From positions 1 through 64,000 of the forward strand of contig NZ_JMCC02000074.1 of NCBI RefSeq assembly GCF_000737335.2: DNA of 64,000 nucleotides. Direction: 5' to 3'. Below the pieces are notes generated by a model. That model was not told the origin of the DNA and searched no databases. It saw only the letters and a program-made list of their open reading frames with translations. Positions 58,877 through 64,000 of the stretch are shown piece after piece; position 1 is the first letter of the stretch; every line of letters starts with the position of its first letter. The position numbers and the translations under genes were made by a program. The stretch comes from Enhygromyxa salina. Its GTDB lineage: Bacteria > Myxococcota_A > Polyangia > Nannocystales > Nannocystaceae.

Positions 58877-60441
58877 GTCTCCAAGCCGCGCTCCAATGCC
58901 AAGGCGAAGCCCGCCTCGATCAGCTCCTCGCTGCCTGGCAGGCCAGCCGTCAGCCCGCAATCGCGGCCGCGATCGCCGAACTCGGAGCAGCGCTCGGTCC
59001 GAGCCTCGGCGCCGACCCGCACGACCTCGATGCTTGGCACGCGCAGGCCAGCGCCGCCCCGGCGCGGATCCGTCGCGAGCTGCTCGACCGGCTCGACAAG
59101 ACCAACTGGAAGAAGGCGCTCGCCCAGCTCGAGGTCATCGCTGGCTGGCCCGCCGATCCTCGCACCGTCGACGCTCTGCTCGCGCTGATCGATCGAGCCC
59201 CATACCGCAGCCACCCGGCCCGCGCGTTGTGGGAGCGGGTCTACACGCTGCTGCTCGAGCTGGCCGATCCACGCACGCTCGCTGCTCTGCCCGCGCCCGA
59301 CACCTACGTCCGCCAGTTTCCGCCCGAGCAGACCAAGCGAACGATCGCCCGCCGACTCACGGACCTGCGCGAGCGCCTCGCCGAGCTGCCCGAGCTTCCG
59401 CCGCTGACCGACGAGGAGACTGGGCTGCTCGACAGGCTGCGGCCACTCGCCACCGCCAAGCGCCCCGACGACGAGCAGCTGCTCGCCGACATCTATGCCA
59501 ACCCCGATGACGACGCCCCGCGTGCCGTGTACGCCGATCTGCTGACCAGCTACGGCGATCCTCGCGGCGAGCTGATCGCCCTGCAGCTGCTGACCAAGCC
59601 CGGCAAGCCGCAGCGCGATCGGATCAAGCAGCTCCTGCGCGAGCATCAAATCGCCTGGCTCGGCGAGCTGGCCGACGTCGCGCTGGCCCTGGATCTTCGT
59701 TACGAGCGCGGGTTCCCGGCCGCGATCACCCTGGACGGCGGCGCCTCGCAGGCGGCGATCGAGCGGCTGACCGGCCATCGTGCGTGGCGGACCGTCACCG
59801 CCCTCGACGTCCGCGGCGATCGGCCGGGCTATGCCGACTTCTTGGCCCACGAGGTGTTCTTCAACCTGCGCGAGCTGACCTCGGTCTCGGCGCTCGCGCT
59901 GCGCCGGTTTAATGAACCGGCCCCACGTGCGCTCACCCGCATGGTCGTCAGCGGCGACTTCGAGCATCCCCTGCCGTCGTCGCTCCGCGACAAGATCCTC
60001 TCGGGCGTGGGGCTGCCGCAACTGCGGACGCTCGGCCTGCAGTTCTACAACAAGAACGACAATGCGATCGCCCGCGTGCTCGAGTCGCCGCTCGGCCACA
60101 GCCTGACGCGGTTCGAGCTCGATCTCCGCAGCGGCGACGACAGCAACTTCCCCCGCATCCTCGCCGCCATCCTGCGCCTCGCTTTGCCACAGCTGCGCGA
60201 ACTCAGCTGCGCGTGGGGCTTCGCCTACGAGTTGACCCGCGAAGGCGAAGGCTGGGCGATCGTCGCCACCTACGCCGGCTCGAAAGGCGACCGCTTCCAC
60301 ATGCTCACCGATCTGCTCACAGCCCTGCGCGAGCAAGGCGACATCAGTCGGTTGACCAAGCTGGAGGTGAAGACCCCCAGCTACAAACCACCGCCGAAAG
60401 AGCTCGTCCGCCTGCGCCGAGCCGCCCGCGGGCTCATGTAA
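58873..60441 (+). CDS. TIGR02996-domain protein with LRR-like C-terminus
   Basis: A 522-aa protein (GTG start overlapping the previous stop). Near residue 210 it has LLADIYANPDDDAPRAVYADLLTSYGDPRGELIALQLL, the TIGR02996 repeat-companion domain that is expanded in myxobacteria and planctomycetes. Downstream there are leucine-rich-repeat-like lines (WRTVTALDVRGDRPGYADF, LPQLRTLGLQFYNKND, LTRFELDLRSGDD, LPQLRELSCAWGFAYEL). The N-terminal 200 residues are helical. These proteins are thought to mediate protein contacts. Coupled to the Lys-rich-tail protein. Confidence 0.85.
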   Translation: MSLQAALQCQGEARLDQLLAAWQASRQPAIAAAIAELGAALGPSLGADPHDLDAWHAQASAAPARIRRELLDRLDKTNWKKALAQLEVIAGWPADPRTVDALLALIDRAPYRSHPARALWERVYTLLLELADPRTLAALPAPDTYVRQFPPEQTKRTIARRLTDLRERLAELPELPPLTDEETGLLDRLRPLATAKRPDDEQLLADIYANPDDDAPRAVYADLLTSYGDPRGELIALQLLTKPGKPQRDRIKQLLREHQIAWLGELADVALALDLRYERGFPAAITLDGGASQAAIERLTGHRAWRTVTALDVRGDRPGYADFLAHEVFFNLRELTSVSALALRRFNEPAPRALTRMVVSGDFEHPLPSSLRDKILSGVGLPQLRTLGLQFYNKNDNAIARVLESPLGHSLTRFELDLRSGDDSNFPRILAAILRLALPQLRELSCAWGFAYELTREGEGWAIVATYAGSKGDRFHMLTDLLTALREQGDISRLTKLEVKTPSYKPPPKELVRLRRAARGLM

Positions 60442-60799
60442 TCCAGCCGCCCCCGAGCACGCGATCACCCTGATAGACCGCCGCGCGCTGCCCGGGCGCG
60501 TCGCCGAGTAGCTGGCGATCACTGACGGACGCGGCGTAGCACGCGGCGAGTGCCGGCTGGTCGTGGGCGAGCTCGTCGGTGTCGGCATCGTCGAGCTCGT
60601 CGAGCGAGCGACCATGACGCTTGCACATGCGGGCGAGTCCCTCGTATGTCCAGCGGGCGACGTCGGCGACTTGCTCGGGGGTCGGCGTCGACAAGGCGTG
60701 AAAATGCAGCACGCCAGCGTCATCGCGGACGTACACACCATCGAGCGCGAGCGTATGGAAGTGAACGTTGAGGTTTCCGAGGCAATGCCTCAGACCTGA
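60434..60799 (-). pseudogene. IS91-family (Y2) transposase remnant
   Basis: The frame reads GLRHCLGNLNVHFHTLALDGVYV, then LHFHALSTPTPEQVADVARWTYEGLARMCKRHGRSLDELDD and ends AVYQGDRVLGGGWIT. The NVHFHTLALDGVYV line is the HUH motif of IS91/IS801-type rolling-circle transposases, and the following part matches the middle of such proteins. The N-terminal zinc finger and the C-terminal catalytic tyrosines are missing, so it is a dead fragment. Its end overlaps the TIGR02996 gene by eight bases. Confidence 0.75.
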
Positions 60800-61274
60800 G
60801 TTTGACCTCGAGGTAGACCGCTGGCAGCTCCGCGGTCGAGCCCGGCTCGGGCGCGAGGGACGCCTTCGCTGCCAACGTGAGGACCGCCTGGTGGCCTCGC
60901 TGCCCGCACCATGGCACCTCTACGCGGGGATCGGCGCGGCCTCGACGGGGGGACGTTGTCGAGCGTGCAGCTGATCGACCCGCTGACGATCGCGATCGGA
61001 ATCGCTGCTCGAAGTCGCAACAACATCGGCACGGGACGGATGCTACGTCAGCATGCGCGACGGCAGTATAAAGTGCTGCGAGAGAGCGTGTGGGGGCAAT
61101 TCCGAGCGCGGGCTGGCACCGGGGTCTCCGTGCATGACCGCGCGGCGCATGCCTTCGGACGTGTGAATGGTCCAGTCATGGAGCGCCCGGAAGAACGAGT
61201 TGGGATCTCGTTGCAGCTGAGCGATGTCTTGGCCAGAGCGGGATCGCAAGGCCTGCCTCCCAGCTGACGGCTGT
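60800..61274. other. Intergenic region, possible further IS remnants
   Basis: About 475 bp between the transposase fragment and the edge gene. Several short frames exist but none looks coding. It may hold decayed parts of the same insertion element. No terminal repeats were found. Confidence 0.4.
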
Positions 61275-64000
61275 CTACAAATAGTAGCCGCGTTGACGCA
61301 TCCCGTGCTTGAGTTCGGCTTCCTCGCCGCTGAGGTTTTCATACGGTTCGAGGACCTTGGTCCTCACCCGTTCCAACATCGCCTCCGCCTCCGCGTCCCC
61401 GTTTAGGACCTTGGCGAGCGTGCTGCGGAAGTTTGCTGCGCCGCCGCCTTGGCCTGCGAGGATGGTCCGTCCGCCCTCGCTCTCGGCCATGACCTCGAGG
61501 ATCCGCTCGATGTCGGCGGGGCTCCGCGCTCGCATGTCGCGCTCGAGCGCGTCGGCGTAGTTCTTGTCGCTCGCAAGGATGTTGTCTTGGCCGGGGCCGA
61601 TCTCGAGGGCGGCGACCTGCCAGTGGTGACCAGCCTTGACCTCGCGCCCGAACACATCGTCGTGGGGATCGTTGGGATCCCCCTCGTACTTGGCGACGTG
61701 GCCACGCACCGAGTCCATCGCCTGGATCATGACCTCCGGCTGGTCATAGAATCCGCGCTCCTCGTCCTCCATGGCCGTGAGCCACTTTTTGAGGCCACCT
61801 CCTCGGAGGCTGCTGACCAGCGCGTCTTGTTCGTTCCGATCGTGCGCCCAAGTCGCTTCAATCAACATGTCCGACAACTCGTTGCGAATCGTATTCAGGC
61901 TCAACCGCCCCGCGTCGGGACCGGCACGTGTGAACCCAGCGAACGCCTCGGCCCGGCGGGTGTTGGTCCTGTCCAACTGCTTGACCACGTTCTTGTGCGC
62001 GGTTTTGGTCTTTTTCGGCAGTGGCAAGCTGCGCTTGCCAATCGCCTTCTCTTCACGCCACTCCTGCTTCGCTTCGGGATCTGCCTTCTCCGCCTTGCTC
62101 TTGCTCTCCCAGTCGGACTTCGCAATTTTATAGCGATCCAAGTACTGCTGGCTGAGCGTCGCGTCGAATTGCATCGCAATATCCTCGATCTTGGCGGATT
62201 CCACGGCTGCTGCGTCCAAGACCTGCGCGGACTCGGCAGCGAGAGTCGCCGCCGCGTCGAGTCCCTCGATCCGGTCGTCGAGTAGCCACAGTAGCCGATC
62301 GGGCGCGATCGTCTTCGCTACCAACGACGCTTCTTTCAGCTGCTCGTGTTGGATGACCATGGTCTCGAGCACGGGGTTGGGCAGTTGCCGGCGCAGCTTG
62401 CTGGTGTGGAGGATCTTGCCGAAGATTGCCGATCGCGAGGTAAACGCGAGATGGGCTTGTTTGCGCAGCTTGTCGAGATCCTTGCGCGCCTTCGCCAGCG
62501 CGACCCGAACTTCGTGATCGGTCAGACCAAACAGTGTCGCGGGAGTATCGACGGTCTTGCGGATCTCCGCCTCGAGGTCATCGGCGCGCTCACGCAGCAA
62601 CCGGGTCAACGAGCGAGCCTGCCCCGGGCTCAGCTCGGTCGCGTACTTGAGCCGCAGGGTCTTCGGGATCGGCTCGTAGGGCGGCTCGTAGCTGTTGGTA
62701 TCGTCGCCCCAGCGATCAATGACGATCCGTATCACACCCTGGAAATTCTTGAACCCGGAGTTCGTATAGGCGCTCCCCTTGCCCAGCCCTTTGTAAATGT
62801 CGATTGCCAGCCCCAGCGCATGGTCCGTTCCGTGCGGGTCGACCGAGCCGAACATGTGTTGAACTTCGGTGCGCTTGGGAAGTCCACCGAGCACCGCGCG
62901 CAAGGTCGCCGCGGCTGCGCGCGCGTTTTCGTCCGAACCGATCTGGTCCACCTCCTTGCCGAGATCTCGGAGCGTCTCGCGTCGTGCGCTGAAATAGGCA
63001 CGCATCTGAGGCTCTCGGTGCTCTTCCGGGTTGTGACCTTTGACGTCCTCCTTCGCGGCGGCTCCGAGCTCCTGCTCCTCGAGCACGCGGTCCATTTGCA
63101 AGAGCTCGTCGAGGATGAACGCGTACGCGTCCTTGCTGCCGGGGATCGCCACTCGAGTCTTGTCGACCTTGGCGCCCTTTTCCATCAACGCCAGTTTGTC
63201 GAGCAGCACGGAGGTCGCCTGGCGAAAGCCGCCCGCCGGCACGTAGTGGCCCCGACCTTGGCCCGCCTCGATCGCTGCGACCCCGCTCGCCTGGTCCATC
63301 GACACCTGCGCCGCAGCGACGAAGTACACCGCGCGAGGGTGAACGTAGACGTCGACGCCAGCGACGAACACTCGGGGCATGGCCTGGACGGCATCGAGGT
63401 AGTCCATGTCCGAGCCCATGCTTTTCCGGCTGAGGTCGTTGAGTGCCTTGACGAAGCTCAGGATGTTTGGATACGTATCCCCCGCACCCAAGTCGTCTTG
63501 CCCAGAATTCCACGATGCGATGATGCGGCCCGGGATTATCTTACCGTCCTTCTCGCCGACCTTGGCGCCTCCGCCGGACAAGTTGTGGCCCTGGGATCCG
63601 CGGACCTGGCCGCGACGGATCTGATCGAGGGTCCGGAAGGTATCGTTCAAAGTGGTCTGGTCCCAGCTCAACGGCTCAGACAAGTCGCCAATTTGGTCTT
63701 CCTTGATCCCCATGCTCAATAGGCAATTTTTGATGCTATCGTGATCCTTCGCCTGGCGCTCTTCATGACCGTCCTCGGCGACGGAACCGGGACAGAACCA
63801 CCGCATGATGCGCGCCTCCGCTGCGGAGTCGAGGGTCAATGAGCGCATCGCCGTCGGACCGAAGAGCCCGCCACCCGTGGGCGCGAGGGGCTTCGCGCGC
63901 AAGCCCCTCGCGTCGGCTGCTGCGAGCTCGGCTTCGCGCTCGAGCGGCTCGCCCGGCGAGCTGATGGTTGCGCCGGAGCTCGGGCTGATGTCCCCTCGTT
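61275..64000 (-). CDS. Large DUF4157-like (eCIS-associated) protein with M15-like motif (partial, N-terminus beyond window)
   Basis: The minus frame is open from the window edge to the stop at 61275, more than 900 codons. The edge part reads DISPSSGATISSPGEPLEREAELAAAD, the PGEPLEREA pattern that opens DUF4157 regions of proteins loaded by extracellular contractile injection systems (eCIS). Near the middle, SVDPHGTDHALGLAIDIYKG resembles the HxxGxAxD metal motif of M15 peptidoglycan peptidases; a later HHWQVAALEIG could give another His. The last 400 residues are helical and charged. Together this suggests a secreted effector or toxin-like protein, but the eCIS structural genes are not in the window, so this is inference. 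The TTG at 63902 is not the true start. Confidence 0.78.
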   Translation of the reverse strand, partial: RGDISPSSGATISSPGEPLEREAELAAADARGLRAKPLAPTGGGLFGPTAMRSLTLDSAAEARIMRWFCPGSVAEDGHEERQAKDHDSIKNCLLSMGIKEDQIGDLSEPLSWDQTTLNDTFRTLDQIRRGQVRGSQGHNLSGGGAKVGEKDGKIIPGRIIASWNSGQDDLGAGDTYPNILSFVKALNDLSRKSMGSDMDYLDAVQAMPRVFVAGVDVYVHPRAVYFVAAAQVSMDQASGVAAIEAGQGRGHYVPAGGFRQATSVLLDKLALMEKGAKVDKTRVAIPGSKDAYAFILDELLQMDRVLEEQELGAAAKEDVKGHNPEEHREPQMRAYFSARRETLRDLGKEVDQIGSDENARAAAATLRAVLGGLPKRTEVQHMFGSVDPHGTDHALGLAIDIYKGLGKGSAYTNSGFKNFQGVIRIVIDRWGDDTNSYEPPYEPIPKTLRLKYATELSPGQARSLTRLLRERADDLEAEIRKTVDTPATLFGLTDHEVRVALAKARKDLDKLRKQAHLAFTSRSAIFGKILHTSKLRRQLPNPVLETMVIQHEQLKEASLVAKTIAPDRLLWLLDDRIEGLDAAATLAAESAQVLDAAAVESAKIEDIAMQFDATLSQQYLDRYKIAKSDWESKSKAEKADPEAKQEWREEKAIGKRSLPLPKKTKTAHKNVVKQLDRTNTRRAEAFAGFTRAGPDAGRLSLNTIRNELSDMLIEATWAHDRNEQDALVSSLRGGGLKKWLTAMEDEERGFYDQPEVMIQAMDSVRGHVAKYEGDPNDPHDDVFGREVKAGHHWQVAALEIGPGQDNILASDKNYADALERDMRARSPADIERILEVMAESEGGRTILAGQGGGAANFRSTLAKVLNGDAEAEAMLERVRTKVLEPYENLSGEEAELKHGMRQRGYYL

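Overview
The window is high-GC DNA from a myxobacterium, most likely of the Nannocystaceae type (Enhygromyxa, Plesiocystis or Nannocystis). The basis is the gene style: many lipoproteins with a lipobox followed by Asp/Thr/Gly/Ser-rich linkers, hybrid histidine kinases, a receiver fused to a Ser/Thr kinase, GTG starts, a TIGR02996-type protein and a myxobacterial Cys-rich repeat. No rRNA and no conventional tRNA was seen. Both window edges cut through genes.

Left part (1-13.7 kb): an edge gene for a zinc-ribbon protein; a split YeeE/YedE sulfur-transport pair; a GMC oxidoreductase with a twin-arginine small partner; a GT-C membrane glycosyltransferase ending in poly-aspartate; a YqeY protein; an intergenic array of a hexamer spaced at exactly 11 bp; two beta-propeller lipoproteins; a host-attachment-family protein; a YbhB/PEBP lipoprotein; and a CopA-type copper ATPase.

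13.7-21.6 kb is the most interesting stretch. A tightly overlapping minus-strand operon reads imelysin, di-heme oxidoreductase (DUF1111), second imelysin, HTTM membrane protein, helical lipoprotein. A 17-bp palindrome of the Fur-box type lies 13 bp before its first start codon, so it looks like an iron-responsive envelope system. Directly upstream is a roughly 840-bp non-coding region. It carries, on the minus strand, two RNAs that fold like tRNAs but with the halves in swapped order (T-arm and 3' acceptor strand first, then 5' acceptor strand and D-arm). The acceptor stem is closed by a short loop and the two ends are paired with each other. A third hairpin pair and a strong intrinsic terminator follow. 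The RNAs lie just downstream of a 244-aa conserved protein of unknown function on the same strand. They resemble bacterial Y RNAs (YrlA type) or circularly permuted tRNAs, but no Ro60 or RtcB gene is in the window.

21.8-36 kb: a phosphate-selective-type porin, an enoyl-CoA hydratase, an ABC exporter pair, a trypsin-like lipoprotein, TruA, a hybrid histidine kinase, an L,D-transpeptidase and a MoxR/VWA pair. 37-48 kb: a signalling block (PAS hybrid kinase, single-domain regulator, receiver-Ser/Thr kinase fusion, PAS kinase), an outer-membrane barrel, a lipase-like lipoprotein and a fibrinogen-domain lipoprotein. Copies of a short hairpin repeat sit at 34.9, 37.0 and 41.7 kb.

47.7-64 kb: an FG-GAP lipoprotein, an SspB-like ClpXP adaptor, an outer-membrane/ECF-sigma/anti-sigma-like operon, an RCC1-repeat lipoprotein, a CPBP protease, a frameshifted pseudogene, a histone-H1-like Lys/Ala/Pro tail fused to an unknown domain and coupled to a TIGR02996 protein, an IS91-type transposase remnant, and a large edge gene whose N-terminus looks like the eCIS-associated DUF4157 region and which carries an M15-peptidase-like motif.
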